Source: Sodiomyces alkalinus F11
Taxonomy: Eukaryota > Ascomycota > Sordariomycetes > Glomerellales > Plectosphaerellaceae
NCBI RefSeq assembly: GCF_003711515.1
Contig: NW_021167081.1
Coordinates: 1,352,236-1,416,235 of the forward strand
Length of the DNA stretch: 64,000 bases
Direction of reading: 5' to 3'
Shown: positions 11,576-24,874 of the stretch, piece by piece
How the letters are laid out: each line of letters opens with the position of its first letter
Position numbering within the stretch: position 1 is the stretch's first letter
The notes under the pieces: generated by a model
What the model was told of the DNA's origin: nothing
What the model saw: only the letters and a program-made list of their open reading frames with translations
Databases searched by the model: none
Translations under genes and position numbers: made by a program

Positions 11576-14285
11576 TTGTACCCCTCTCTCAGCGGAGAAC
11601 AGACTTTGCCATGTTTGTAGGATCCAATTGTGTCATCGTCCCATCAAGACACGAAACATGCCGGTGTTTTTCCTACCAATGAAAAAGAGTATAAAAGAGT
11701 GGGGAAAAAAGAGGAGGGAAAAAAGAACGGAAAGGAAACGGGTGACGCATACGGCTAGCGGCCAATCGGAGGCGCCATAAGTCAAAACTCGTCCAGATGG
11801 CTCACTAATTTCTCGATCATTGAAAGGGCCCCATGGCCTCTGTTTTGGGAAATTGCACGTTCTCGATCTTCTCGTCTTCCGTTCTGCTGTGTTATCGTCT
11901 CGCTCGCCTGTGCTCTCGGTTTCACCACCAATTTTGTCTGTTATCCAATCATCGGGCAGATAGATGCTCGCCATCGCAGCATCGGGCTTATCGGTCCTCG
12001 TGCTGTGCGGCCTGTGCTTCATCAACAGCCATCTCGGCGCACACAAGATACGATCAGTGGTCATAAACATCGATGGGCCCCTTTCTTCAGCGGAAACTCG
12101 GATGGAGCAGAATATGGCTCATTCATCTCCGGTGTTATCTAATCAGTCGCCGGTAACCAGATGAAACAGGCCACACGTCCATTGCGGGCGCAATTGCTCT
12201 TGTCGTCCCGCAGTCTAATTAATGATTTAGGATCTTCACAACATACCCACCCACTTGGCGTCCAAACCCGCGTCTTATCGAGATCAACGACGCCCTGGCT
12301 TCCCAAGTCGTCGCCCAGGTCACACACTGACATTATTTTGGAACCAATAGGAGCACCAATCCACCCCATTCCACTCTGCAGGGTCTCTTGCTACATCCGA
12401 CCAGGGGACTTGACTTACACACGCCCGACCCTATACCAAACGGTGTATTTGGAGCATTCGTTTCGGTGCAGGTGTAAAACCTGTCTCTAACATACGGGCG
12501 CATGCCTTCCTCGTCTCATGCTTGCAAAAGGTGGTATACATAATGCGACCGCTTCGAGATTAGGTCAGAAGACGGCCGACTCCAAAGCAAGGAGTCGCCG
12601 CTAAGGAGCCACCAAAGCTCTGCTCCCGTCACCGGCCACTCTCAAGTCTACTTTGAATAGGTACTTTAAAGTCCATGATTCTCGGGGTTTCCGTCAACTC
12701 CACGGCTCCGAACTCCCCTCCTCGCCTCGGAATGTGAACCCACCTTTCGGGGACCGCTATAAGCAATCTTAGCGCCGGTCCTTTCCTATTCAACTCGCAT
12801 CGTCGATTCGATCGGGGGATGCAGATCTTGTGCCTTTCTGGGCTTCGCAGTCTTTGGCCCATGGATGCCCAATAAGTGTATTCCCGTGTTCCTTGCAATC
12901 ATTTCGAAGGATCGGCAAGGGAAGAAAAAGAAAGAAGAAGAAAGGGGCCTTGAACAGTTTCAAAAGCTGATCCGACTCTATTCAGGCCGATTCCTCCGTC
13001 TCCGGGGTAGCACGGCGCTAAGATGGTGGAGTGTGTTGACCGGTGGAACTAGAAGCATCGTCCGATCCCGATGGGCCCAGAACTTTCCTTTTCCTATAGG
13101 TAATTCCCTATACTCCACCCCCGTCGGACCAGCTTCGGGGTCGGGATGTACAACGTAGCGAGCCGTTTTCGTCCAGTTTGGTCCACTTTCGTGGTGTACT
13201 AAACTGACCTGCTTCGGACCTGGCTCCGTCGTTTTGTCCAGTGGACTGGCTCGTTGAACGCAGTCCGGACCTTTGCCTCCTCTACAGGTTTCGACGAGAT
13301 TCGGCCAAGAAAGGGGTTGGGGGAGGGCTGCCGTGGGCTTGGCCAAACTGAATGGTATGGACAGCCCGGTCATCGCCCATGGCGCCGTCGCTTCCCCGTT
13401 TTTCCCACGATGAGAGGCAGAAATACGGGAGGTAGGTGATGATTAGTTTGCGAACTTCTCCGTCTCCGTTTAACGCAGCGGACTCGGTCAGCATGAAGCA
13501 CAGGTCGGTAAGGCTAACCATCGTCTCGTGAATCACTCGTGGATCTGTCTATGGTCTCTCCCGATGGTGTCCTCGTTCCACTTAAACCAGTGAATATCTC
13601 GGATGGTCATTTGTCCAAGTCTAACTAATGGGCTGTGCACTCCGTCGATGTTATGGCCAACGCATTCAGTGTCGGAGACCCTGGGTAGATTGCTATGAGA
13701 GTACGTCGGCACTAAAACCTCCCACGACCTGAGATGCATCTGACTCTGGGATTCATTTGAATTTAGTTCGAAATAAAGAATAAGCTGCTCCCAAAACCGA
13801 CTAAGGCCTAGCAGCGGACGCCTCAAACGCCGAGCTCCCGACAAATCATCCCTCGCCGTAATATGTCCTGCCTTTAAAGATATCCTGACCTTCCGTCTTA
13901 TACAGCCGTATGTACCCGTGCCAGGGATGCACCAGCGGTGCATACTATCCAGACGCCCAAAGCTCATCGTTTCCTAATCTCTCTTGGAAGCGTTGTAACC
14001 CCCATGCATGCCAACTTTCTTGCCGCTGATGCAAGCTCCAAACGAACGAGTTGGGCCTTTTGGGCCCCTTTCACGCAGCGCAGCTGATCGCTTCTTAATA
14101 TACACCGCGACTCGTCATAGGTGCGGACTCGTATCTCACCACCATCATAGTGTAACACGAGGACACTGCCGCAACGCGTCCGACTGCGGACTGCGCGTCG
14201 TTGGGTGTGCTCCTCAGCTGTGGAATCCGAATAAACCCAATGGATAAACTGGAGAAACGCAACCACAGTCTGTGCTTCACGTATA
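11576..14285. other. Gene-free interval
   Basis: No supportable gene. Several frames of 80-145 codons (for example 11633-12070 and 13533-13967 on the minus strand) lack motifs and codon bias and have no sensible splice partners. The interval ends at the stop codon of the primase gene. Confidence 0.45.
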
Positions 14286-16227
14286 TCAGGAGCCTTCCAC
14301 CTTGACATCTGATGAGTCTTTGGGCTTGTCCAGGTTCTTGAGCAAGAAACTTCGCTTGAAATATTCGTTGGGGTGAACGATGGTCTCGAGCTGTGCGGAG
14401 GTGAAGATGCCTTCGTCCTTGGCTTTCTTGAGTTCCTGTTTGTGAAGGTGTTCGAAGACCCTGGCTCAAACGATTAGCATCGGAGGATATTGGAAATTGA
14501 TCCCTCATTGGTAGATTTTCCCCCTTGGCAACGGACGCAAGAGGAAAAGAGGGAAGGGGATGGATGAATAAATCGTTGCACTCCACGGGCGCGAGGATAG
14601 CGCGGCGAGAAAAAAAAAAGGAAAAAAAAAAGAAAAGTCGAGCCAGTGACATACCGATTACAAGCCATGTGATACTTTTGGCTTTCCTTGTCCTCTCGCA
14701 CGCCTTGTAGCACATTCCTATCCGACACGCCCAAGGCTTGCACTAGAGTGTTCAAATTATCCATGTCAAAATGGCGGTATGGACAACCGTGGGCCTCCCC
14801 GGGACCGGGCGGGTGCTCTGTGAGAATCTTCTGGCAGCTGAAGGGACTATAGCCTCCGCCCCGACGGTTAGAGTCGCCTCCAACATCGCCGTAAGAATGG
14901 CGAATATTGTAGCGATACTCCTTGTTGAAAGTGTCGTCCGTGATGTTGCGGAAGCCCTGGCGCCAAAAGATCAAGCATTCTTCCAAGTTGAGGCCGATTC
15001 CCTTAAGGAAGAGGGTGTACTGAAGGCGGCCGTAGTGCTTCAGATGAGCATCGCGGCGGAGAGAGCGGTGAAGGTGGGACATGCAGGCAGGGAAATGCTG
15101 AGACAGGGAGTCGACGTTGCGGGCCGACATATCACCGCCGACGGAGGTAGCAGACCCCGAGAGATAGGACGCATCCGGAGTGATGAAGTTCTTGGAGAGG
15201 TGGTCGAGGATGGGCGTCAGACGTTCGTCCTCGTCCAAGCGAGGAAGGGCACGGGCGGTGAGCTACACAGAATTTTGCAGGTTAGTCCCTGTCGCCGTCC
15301 CCGACCAAGAGCGTTCCAAAACGTTCCGAAGGTTTCGATCTACCACGAGAGAGAGGGAAATGGGCGAACGGAACGGTTGAACGCACCTCAAGTTGCTTCT
15401 CGAGACGAGTACTGAACTCGCCGATAACCATGCTGGCCTGCTCACGGCTGGGCACGAACGCCTTGCCGCCCTTTAGAAACACCCTTCTTTGCTCGACCAG
15501 CTCCGGGACTCGTTGCCAGTCCACCTTGAACCAAGTCTCCTCCTCGGCCGCAGCCTTTCGTGTGGAGTTCATGCTCGCGAACTGAGAGGCGAACTCCCGT
15601 TTTTCGTCCTCGGAGACGGTCTCCCACCAGTCCAGGTCGAGGCTGGATACGAAGGCGTTACGCTCGGCGAGATCGTCCGAGTTGAAGCGCAGGCGGAAGA
15701 GCATGGTCTCGACGCGAGAGAACCGGCGGCGGAGGTCCTCGGTGGAGGCAAAGGCGAGGCGGAGGATGAAATGGCTGTAGTGATCCTTCTGACGTTGCGC
15801 GAAGAGTTGGGAGGACTGGGACGAGTTGGATTCGAGAGGGAGATGCTTGTCGAGGAGTGGTTTCATATGTGTGGCTACTTCGGCGGGAGACTTGTTGCGG
15901 AAAGAGCATGCTTCCAGCTCAGCGAGGACTGCGGGTTGAGGCAGAGAGGAAATATGTCAGCTTTGACGAGGTTATATTTGTGCCCGAAGACAAGGAGGGT
16001 TGTGACACTAGGGGAAATGGTGAAGGTTCAACAGTACTTCGTAGCCGGTCAATAGCCCATTGCTCGAACTGCTCAAGAGTGATATCGGCGGTAGGAGGAT
16101 CTGGGTAAAAATTAAGGCGATAGGGGTAGTTCTGCTCTTTGTATGCAGCCTCGGAAAATTGCTTCTTGCGATGGTCGACCACGTTGCGCCTCTTAGGATC
16201 GATCCGGTTGTAGTCTGGTCGCAACAT
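14286..16227 (-). CDS. PRI2: DNA primase large subunit (PRI2)
   Basis: Four exons on the minus strand: 16227-16038, 15928-15387, 15262-14655 and 14460-14286. Introns are 109, 124 and 194 nt with GT..AG ends, and all phases fit. The product is 504 aa, close to the usual size of the eukaryotic subunit. The start is an ATG (MLRPDYNRIDPKRR), a typical fungal PRI2 beginning. Diagnostic stretches are ITLEQFEQWAIDRLR, MKPLLDKHLPL, KDHYSHFILRLAF, LKHYGRLQYTLFLKGIGL and YHMACNRVFEH. The C-terminal [4Fe-4S] domain keeps four cysteines at about 304, 387, 404 and 445. Their spacing (83, 17, 41) is very close to that of the human protein. PRI2 partners PRI1 and DNA polymerase alpha in making RNA-DNA primers at the fork. 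No truncation is seen. Confidence 0.95.
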
Positions 16228-19200
16228 GACGGGCAACTGGAGAGAGGGAAGATGGCAGGCAGTCGGGTGGTGAATGGCTATAGTGTCGTCCTCTCTGGCC
16301 GTTTGGAAATGTCAATCCAGTTCCCGTTGTTCACAAATCGCAAACAACCTGAGCAAATGAGAGACCAATCTACCCAGTGGTCTGTTTAACGCGAAGCTGA
16401 AGATGGCGTCTATGGATCGGGGACGCGACGGCACGCGTTGCGGGGCAAGGTACGCGAAAACCCCATGCATTATGTAATCAATCAACTCGGGATATTATTA
16501 AAGAGAAGTCGGAGTACGAAGTAATGAATTACGTAAGGTACAGTATGGGTTAATGCTTCGTACCTAGGTATCTCCTTTCTCCAAGCTCTCGAAGATTGTT
16601 CAGGTCCCTCGAGGTGTATTACGGATATCTTTTAGATGATAAGCTCCTTCCATGATGTTGCCATACTCGTTGAGCTTCACCCAGTCTATTCAATCATAAC
16701 GAGCCGCCCATGACGGTACGCGAGGATTAGCGTCGCGAGCAATGAAACCATGAACCCCCCGGAGGACCAGCATTCTCAAGATGCTGGATAACGAGATGCT
16801 TGCTAATAACGTCGAGAAAACGCCACAAAGATGCCAAAACCAGCGGGTTGAGCAACACGAGCCTCGGTTGGTCAAGACTCCAGGGGCTGAGCTCGTTGCC
16901 CCCGGTCAGGTCGGTCAAGCAGACGCCAAGCAGACCGATCTGCCGTCCCTGTTTATGTAGTCAGTTTTGTGTCACCGTGCGATCCCAACAGGACGGGCGT
17001 CGGGAACAGACAGCGTGCACGTTCCTCTTGAGAGAGTTCCGAGTACGGTATTACTAAGATAATGCGCGAGAAGGAGAGGAGAGCGGTGCAGACTTCGTAT
17101 ATGTTAGAGACTGCTTTTGCAGGTACTTCGTAACTGTTGGCAACTCATTGCTACCTTATCCAGGCGCCTTGACCCGCATCGTAAGTATATAAGTACTTCG
17201 TACCAGTGATTCGTAGTGTCTATCCGTTACTCGATAGCCATCAGGAACGGGTTCAAGAGAGCTCCGAAATGCTGCCGTGCCCTCATGTGGCTGAAAGTCC
17301 GAGACACACGGCTCGGGCACACCGCCTTAAATCGCTGGTGAAAAAGCTAACGATTTTATTACGGATACATACAGATAGTCAATACTATCACGGCTTAGAA
17401 CGTTAGCCGAGTGCGGCTCCGTAGCGAGCTAAGCGCCGGCATAGGCCATGGACCTGCCTGCTTCGTCCGAACTACTTCGTACCTTAGTGAGGAACGTGCG
17501 CATGAAATGAACTGCTTGCGCGTCAACCCTCGTCTTGATCCTTTCGAGAGTGATGTGGGGCGCGGACCATGGGCAGGCAAATGATATACCTGCCTGTCCA
17601 ACTCCTGAATCCTCTCGGCATCTGAAGGAAGCTCGACCATTGTTTTGGGGGGCAGGGTCGTATTTCGTAATTAGTCCGTACCATGAATGAGCTCCTCGTC
17701 CGACGGTTCTTGCTGCTTCTCTTGGTTTGCACCGCGACCCCCACTTCCATCTATCTTTGCTTGTCAAAACGATAAAACTTGCTGTTCTTTACCTGGGGGG
17801 TTATTCATGGTTGGGATTCTTTTAGCGGGGAAACGGGACTTGCCAGACGCGGCGATCATGAAGTGGAAAGTACACGTACATGAGCACGGAGTAACGTGGT
17901 CGAGTTACATATCTACGAGATGGGAGGTAGACCCCCTCGGTGAATACCCCACCCGACTAGGAGTGAGGTGCGCCGCGAAATGGACCTGGTGTGGGCTCGG
18001 GGGTTCCGTGGGGGGCAGGGGGTCAGCTTCGAAACAGTTAATACTCCGTAACTTATGCATACAGCGTAAGGTATTGGTGCCTACCTCCATGCATCTCAGC
18101 GGCACAGAAGGAGCGTAGTATGGTGTTCGGAACATTAGATGGTGTGCGTCCTTGGAACTAACCAATCTAGAACCATGGCTGGCGAAAGAAGGCTGTGCAA
18201 GAAGAGATGTTTCTGCTGTTCCCAGATCGCGTGTCGGCGTCTTCCGGGGAAAGCCGCCAGGCGCTTAGAAGCGAGATGCTATCGAATCAAGAGTAATAGT
18301 AGCCACACTCCGTTGCCTTGACGTACCTAGAGGGCGTTGGTCCTCGGTGCGGCAATAAATCGACCTTACTGGCATTGGTACATATGCATCAACTCTGCAG
18401 TCTGTACACAGTACAGGGGAGATTGTGATGTGCTAGAAGACGTCTCGTATGAATCGCTTTCTGGGGGTGAGGAGTGACGTTGTCGTGATGCTGCTATATA
18501 TCTGCCTTTATATCGTTGGGTATAAGGACCTGACTGGCTTGGAAACCTAGGCTTGAGGCCGCCCACCTGCGTCCGAAGGAACTGTGTGCGGACGGCCTGC
18601 TTCACCTGCCGTACCAGGCTGGATGAGTGAGAAATCTCCCATGCAGACCGTGATGTAATGCCGCTGGATCGTACACTTACCCAGCAACCAGGTAACCAGT
18701 GAGGAGACAGTAGACAAATAAGCGAGGCCTCCTACGGTAACTCGGTCAAAGACGCCTGTCTCGGCCGGTATATCAGTAATTAATTAGTGTTCTTCCGACG
18801 TGCCGTCCCGTTCCCTCCATCGATGCGCAACGTCATGTGCTCGTTGACAGAGAGGAACAAAGGGGCTCGTCGTTCAGCCAACCCATCAAGCTTACCACAC
18901 CCACCTACCTACATGGGCCTCGTTCTTGATCTTTCCGCGAGAAGCGTCGTATAGCTACCAACCAGCCGCAAGCATCCCTCAATACCGCCTCATGTACTTA
19001 CGTCTCCTGTAGTCCCGACATGTGATCGCGAAGCGGCAGATTGGGGCCCCTTTTTCACCACCCCGCAATTGCCCGCCCTACCTCTGATCAGGAGTGCATG
19101 GGGAAGAGGCGGGAGCGAGTAAGGCCGAGGCGGAGAAGAGGACCCTTTTCATTCTTTTCATTTCACAGCAAGTTTGCCGGGAAAGGGAACAGGGGAATCT

Positions 19201-20966
19201 GTTCATACACACACGTGTAGAATAGGCGGCAGTATGCGACGTTTTGAGCCCCTGCGATGTACATGTATGTATCCGTAATAAGTCATCGCGTTGCTTTTCA
19301 TTTGGGGAATGGGCAGTTGATATTCGCTCCTCAAACAGTCGGACTCGCCGGCTGGGCAGGCTGGTTACAGCCGACATTTCATGTTATCTGGTTGCATTAG
19401 CGTAGTCCCACAGCGGCCACCCCTGCTGACATGCCATGATTTACCCCCTGCTCGCCTGCTGCCTGAACTTCGATCTGCACCTGCGGTCTGGCTCGAAAAG
19501 ACGGATGGCTCCGGCATTACTGAACGACTCCTGAACAATCCCCTCCTTCGGGCGATTAGATCGTAGAAGTCATTACGACTACCGCCCACCCTCCCTCTGA
19601 AGTACGGATATGTGCGTACTCCGTGCGGTACGAAGACTGAAACAATTCGAGTGTTCCGGCGGTCAAAATTATGTCGACGCTTGTATATGGACCCCTCTAC
19701 TACGCGTGTACAGTAGAATATCTCTCGGACACGCCGCCGCTCTGTTACCCACCGTCTTCTCGAAGGTCGCCGACAATCAATTGCTTCGCAGCAGCAACTG
19801 AAAGCTCGATCTACACGGCTGAAACCCAGCCTCTACTAGACATCACGGGCACCACAAGCTTGTCGGTTGAACCGGCACTGTGCAACTCTGGAGAATCTGC
19901 GCTGATATTAGGGTGTTGCGTGTAGGTCGAAAATGGTGGGGGACATTCAAGAAGATGAATACCTGGTACTGTAACTACCTTAAGGTATGTAGCTTGAGGA
20001 ACTAACTGGGGACATTCTTATAATTCAAATCCCCTTTCCCCTCTACTCTTTAACACGAGTGTCTATTAATTTTTGATTCCTACTAAAACCCATCTTTTTT
20101 GGTTGGTTATCCGTACTAATTACTTTGTCCGTCGCCTCTGAACCCCGTATTCAGAACCGAAGCAGAGGAAAGTATTCGAGTACAAAGGGGGGATTATTAA
20201 TATAGGAGTACAAATGACCCCCCTTATGTACGTTGTACGGATAACTGTTCCAGTCTCCTCCCTTTCCCCGCTGTACCGCAATCGGCCAAGCCGCCAGCTG
20301 CCCTTTAAAGCCCCCAACCCAGCCTGGAACATTCCACCACTAGGTAAGGTACCCACCCAATTTCAACCCCAGGGGAATCCGGGGCTCTACAAAATACGTT
20401 GTATCCATCCCACACTTCCTTTGTCCCCACTCCCTAAATCCTCCTCTCTCTCGTTGGTCACATCTCCATCATTATGCCAACCCAAGCACCTACCAGGTCC
20501 GGCGTCTAGCATGCCCGCCCACCCACCCTCTCTCTGTCCTCTCCCACTGCATTTGATGCTGCATGTCATTCCCTCGGAATTGTTTGTCTCCATCCTGGCA
20601 GGAATGCCGCTGGCGGGTCAATAAGAAACCAGCATCCCATCCCCTCCGTCTCCAACAACGGGAAACCTGTTGGGCTTTGCTGCATGTGTGCGGCAGGAGA
20701 TGCGTTACATACGCGCGCTTAGCTTTCGAGAGGGAACGGGGCAGGCGCGGCATGCTGGGACAAACCATCGCCGTCGCAGCAAGAGCAGAAGAGGATCCGG
20801 AGGAGCGCATGTCGTAGGTCCTTGGTGCTGGTGCTTGGCGGTCCGTGTCTTCTTCTCTCTCCTCGTCGTCGCTTGTCCGTCCCGGGTTCGCTGGGGAGGG
20901 CTCGGCGCCGCCCGTGCAGCCTCATCTTCAACTGCCACCGTATCAGTATCAGTATCGGTATCAGTG
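16228..20966. other. Gene-free interval upstream of PRI2
   Basis: No supportable gene. The DNA is notable for repeated TACTTCGTA/TACTCCGTA-type 9-mers (17124-17132, 17194-17202, 17473-17481, 18042-18050) and AT-rich segments near 16490-16570 and 20000-20200. Open frames are short and unconserved in appearance. The part just 5' of 16227 should hold the PRI2 promoter; no clear TATA box stands out. Confidence 0.45.
20940..20966. repeat. TATCAG hexanucleotide microsatellite
   Basis: About four to five tandem units of TATCAG (one unit TATCGG), directly next to the stop codon of the tentative gene at 20967-21490. Read through on the minus strand it would encode alternating Thr-Asp. Confidence 0.8.
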
Positions 20967-21490
20967 CTACTCCTGCGCCTTCTCGTCGGTTTGACTGGTG
21001 GGGTTGTGGGGGTTGGTTGGCCCAACGGACTTTTGACGAGAGCCGTGTTCCTGTCTTTTGCTGACGCGCTTCGGGGGGTGCTTGCTCTGCCCGCGGGTCT
21101 CGATCCTGGGGAGGAGCCCGTCGAAGATGCCCACGTACGGGTCTGGCTGGTTTCCCTTGCTATCCGATCTGGTTCCCTTCACGGTGCCCGTTTGCTGGCC
21201 GTTCTTATCCATGGCTGTAGCGTTCGGTGTAACGTCGAGAAGCGCGGCGGTCTGCGAGTACCTGCCAGTTAACATTCATTACCGCATGGTAAGTTCTTAT
21301 GACTTTTGTCATTGCTTTCTGCGGTGGCATCGACGTTCTCCAATACAGCACTTACGGCGTTTTCTTGCAATCTCCGCAGAAGGGCGTCGTCGTCCTCCTC
21401 TTTTGTAAAGACAGAGCTCCCAACTGGGTCGGTCGAAGGGTTCGAGGGATGGGGAGGTGAGTGAAGCGGGTTGTCTGACTGCTGCCACAT
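20967..21490 (-). CDS. Hypothetical protein, two exons (tentative)
   Basis: Exon 1 is 21490-21356 (45 codons, MWQQSDNPLH to LLRRLQENA). Exon 2 is 21251-20967 (ALLDVTPNATAMDKNG onward). A 104-nt phase-0 intron joins them, with a strong GTAAGT donor and GCAG acceptor. The result is 139 aa. The protein is hydrophilic, with a charged helix near residues 29-45 (TKEEDDDALLRRLQEN), a more ordered stretch KGNQPDPYVGIFDGLLPRI, and a Lys/Arg/Pro/Ser-rich tail. No signal peptide or membrane segment is seen. The family is not recognised. The clean splice and frame fit argue for a real gene; the lack of a domain keeps confidence moderate. Confidence 0.42.
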
Positions 21491-24400
21491 CGTCTTGAAC
21501 CACGGAGGAAGGACCTGATATATAGTCCTTCAACAACAGCCCCCGAATAAGGAAGGGCACTTTGTGCTTGGAGTGCCGAGATGTCGACTTTGACTGACAG
21601 AGGAAGAACGAAGAAAAGATGAAAAGAACTTCGGGATATTGCCCCGCCCTTTTGTCGGCTCGTGGCTCAAGACAAGATAGCGGCGAAGGCTTTTCAGAGT
21701 GGACTACGTTGTCGAGAGGATCCCAATATCAAGAAGCGGAAATCGGCTCCTGTACTGGGTCTAACCGATCAGCCCTTGGCCAATTTGCAAAGACGGCCGA
21801 TGGTGTAGACGAGGGAAGACGAGCCAAAGAAGATGCAAGTCCCAACCGTAATGTGGCGCTCTACCTGCCTAAAACCGGCATGCTGGATATCAGCGACGAG
21901 TGATAGCTGGAGAACTCGCATGAGCAAAAAGTAAGGGACTTTCGGGGGCTTTCTCCGGGAGATTTGGCGCGTCCTTGGCTCCCTGTGATTCTCTATGATG
22001 TGAGTGACGGGCAACAGACGAGCGGAGTACAGTTGTATACGGAGAAAGAGACGGGTACGAGAGAGGAGTAGCAGGAGGATGCAGGACAGGGCCCAGGGGA
22101 AGTCAGATCAAGATAGCCAAGTTGAGTAAGTGGGCTGAACAAAAGTCCCATCGTGACATATCATGTGTGCGCTTGATAGGATAGAGAGCTTGGCCAGTTT
22201 GTCGGAATACGCAAACTGTCAGCACCACGGGGTATACGGAGTAATTAGTTAGTGATTGTATTTAACATGGGCTGGTTCGCCCTGCCTAATTGCCAGGCAT
22301 GGTCCTAGAGAGGGATAGAGCAAAGATTCGGGTTTCTTGATTCGTCGTTTTCCGCACCCGTCAATTCTTCCAAGCCGAGGATGACCAGCTAGCGACCCAG
22401 CGGGTTTGTCCATTACAGGGGACCTGGGGCGCGGGGGGCTACCGTGCCAGAGGGGCCGAAATCTGGTCAGGACCGTCGTCCCTTCTCGTCGACTGTCGCA
22501 TCGTCTTGGACTTTTCGCCGACTTCGACAGAATAACTATCCGACCCCGTGTGTAGGGTTGACGATGGTCGGTCGCCTAAGGCTACAGTAGGTAGCTACCT
22601 ACGTATTGGGGCTAAATCAATGAAATCTTGAATGTATGCCTGCATGCATTGTATTGTTCACATCATTGACTCCTGTAGTCTCACAATTGCAAGGTCGCGA
22701 GTCTCACTATGTCAAGCGGGCATTCCAACTCGCTAGACCAGGAGAGTAAAGCGACCCCCATCAAAGAATTCCAGGGTAGTACTTATCCGTGCGCACCACG
22801 GCCTCTAGTACATCTGCCGTTGCGTTTTCGCAGTCAATCGGAGATACAAGACCATCAGGAGGCGAAAAGAGGTACGGAAGACGACGATCGATCCTTTTCT
22901 TCTTGACTGACGCTGCCGAGGCTTAATGTGTAGGGAACCAATGCAAGGCACACGGAAAAATTCGAAAAGGCGTGAAATGAGAAAAGGATCTTTGCCACAG
23001 GCGCCGAAGCCGGGATGGACGAACGGTCGTAGTGGTGGGGGGCGGAAGACTGCAACTTCCTGAACTCTCAGCCGAGGCTTTTGCGGATTCCCCTTTGGAT
23101 GCCGTCCAGTAATCATGAATTGCCTTCGTGGGTTGCTGCGCAGATGAGGCTCTCCTTCGTACGAAATACTGCACGCCCGCCCGCCCGTTCTCGCAGTACA
23201 GACCTGTCAGCTAGGTAGTTTATTTTGCGTTGACTGCAAACAACACCAAGATACTTGCCGTGACTTCTTTACATTCACCATGGCGGGAAAAACACTGCTG
23301 TTTCTAGTCATTCTGAAAGCCACAGCGCCTTACCTACTCCGTACTCGTGTGAATACGGCAGCAAAAGCCAAGTCGAATGAATAGCTGGCAGAAGCAGGCG
23401 AAGTGCCCGCCACAGCTCCCTTGACGGCACAATGAGACTGATCGTATGGGGGTACGGAGTAGATATCCCGTAAATGAAGCAATCCCGTACCCGTGTGGGT
23501 GAGTGGAATAATCATTTATGCAGCCAGCAGCAATCTTGCGGATATGGCGGCTAAATGGGGGTTACGGTGGCCCATATTGCGCTTCTGCTGACGCTGAAGC
23601 TGGTGCAGAACGAAATAAACGACTGCGGCGTCTTCCTTCCTCTGGGCCTTTGCTGGGCTGCATGGTACGACTCGCGACATCCGCAGTACATAAGGTGCCC
23701 GATGACCGAATCGCGCTTGGGTCGCAAGCAGCAGCTCGCTTAACCACCAAGAAAGAGTTCTGACGTGGCAACCCCATTCTTCCTCGTCAGGCCATGTTCG
23801 CATCTGGACCAACGTGTATGTTGCTCTGCGTCACTTGCAGGCTCCCATCGCAATCCATCCATGTGGCCTAGTACTTCGTAGAATGGCAGGTAAAATGTCC
23901 CGACCCCGGACCTTGTACAACGTACATTGTACACCAAGGTGGTCCGAGAGATCCCAGAGAAACAATCACGAACGAGTGCATGGGTGGGGGGTTTCCTGCG
24001 AGACATGTTGAACATCCCTGGTTGAACCCCCTCCATTTCGATCATGAAGACATGGACAGTTTGGCGCTAAGGCCCAGTGACTACCCCTGATTGGCACGAC
24101 TAAGACTAGCTGGCACTACCTAGATGGGCAAGTTCTCCGGGCTAGGGAACAAGACCCCGGGCGCCCTACCGTGCACTAGGTCCCCCATGGTACATTAGCA
24201 GTTACCGTGCTGTGTAGGTATGAAGTATTCGTACATACTGTACTCTGCGTGTTCATCCCCTGGAACACCCCCCTGTTCCTTGCCATGTCCGAAGGTGTTC
24301 ATATAATTACCCCCGTCCCCCTGCTCCTCCACCAAGCGACCTTGCTGTCTCGAAACGGCTGGAGCGACAGCGTAATGTTCGTTCATCATCGAAGGTTTCG

Positions 24401-24527
24401 AAGAGGCTTTCTCGCTTGACAATTACCCAGCTTCTTCAATCGATGCGCAGCCAGCAACGTTCAACTCATCTCACCGACATTCAGTATCTCACGACCGATC
24501 GAAAAACCCGGGCCAGCCCACCCCGCC
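21491..24527. other. Gene-free interval
   Basis: No supportable gene. Frames at 22805-23174 (-) start with non-ATG codons or lack motifs. TACGGAGTA/TACTCCGTA/TACTTCGTA motifs occur at 22235-22243, 23335-23343, 23453-23461 and 23872-23880. The last 100 bases before 24528 are the 5' leader of the second Clr5 gene. Confidence 0.45.
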
Positions 24528-24796
24528 ATGGAGGCTCCTTTGATCGTGCCTTCCAAAAGAAAGGCTTCTACCACCGACTCGGATGGCGATGACACAGCTA
24601 GCCTGGGCTCGCGAACCAAGGCCCGAAAGCGAGTACCCACGGAAATCTGGGAGGCCAAACGGCCCATCATTACGAGGCTGTACCAGGAAGAGAAGAAGTC
24701 GTTGAAAGAGGTTATGGATATTATGGAGAGGGAGCATCAGTTTGTCGCAACGTAGGTCGCTGAGAGTCCCCTCCCCTCCCCCCTCCCCTCTTTTAC

Positions 24797-24874
<78 letters not shown>

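Noticed and set aside
20214..20624. 136-codon plus frame
   Set aside because: Pro/Ser/Leu-rich product of pyrimidine-rich DNA without motifs.
22805..23174. Overlapping minus frames of 66-103 codons
   Set aside because: The frame at 22923-23174 begins with GTG, and none shows a domain or coherent codon bias.
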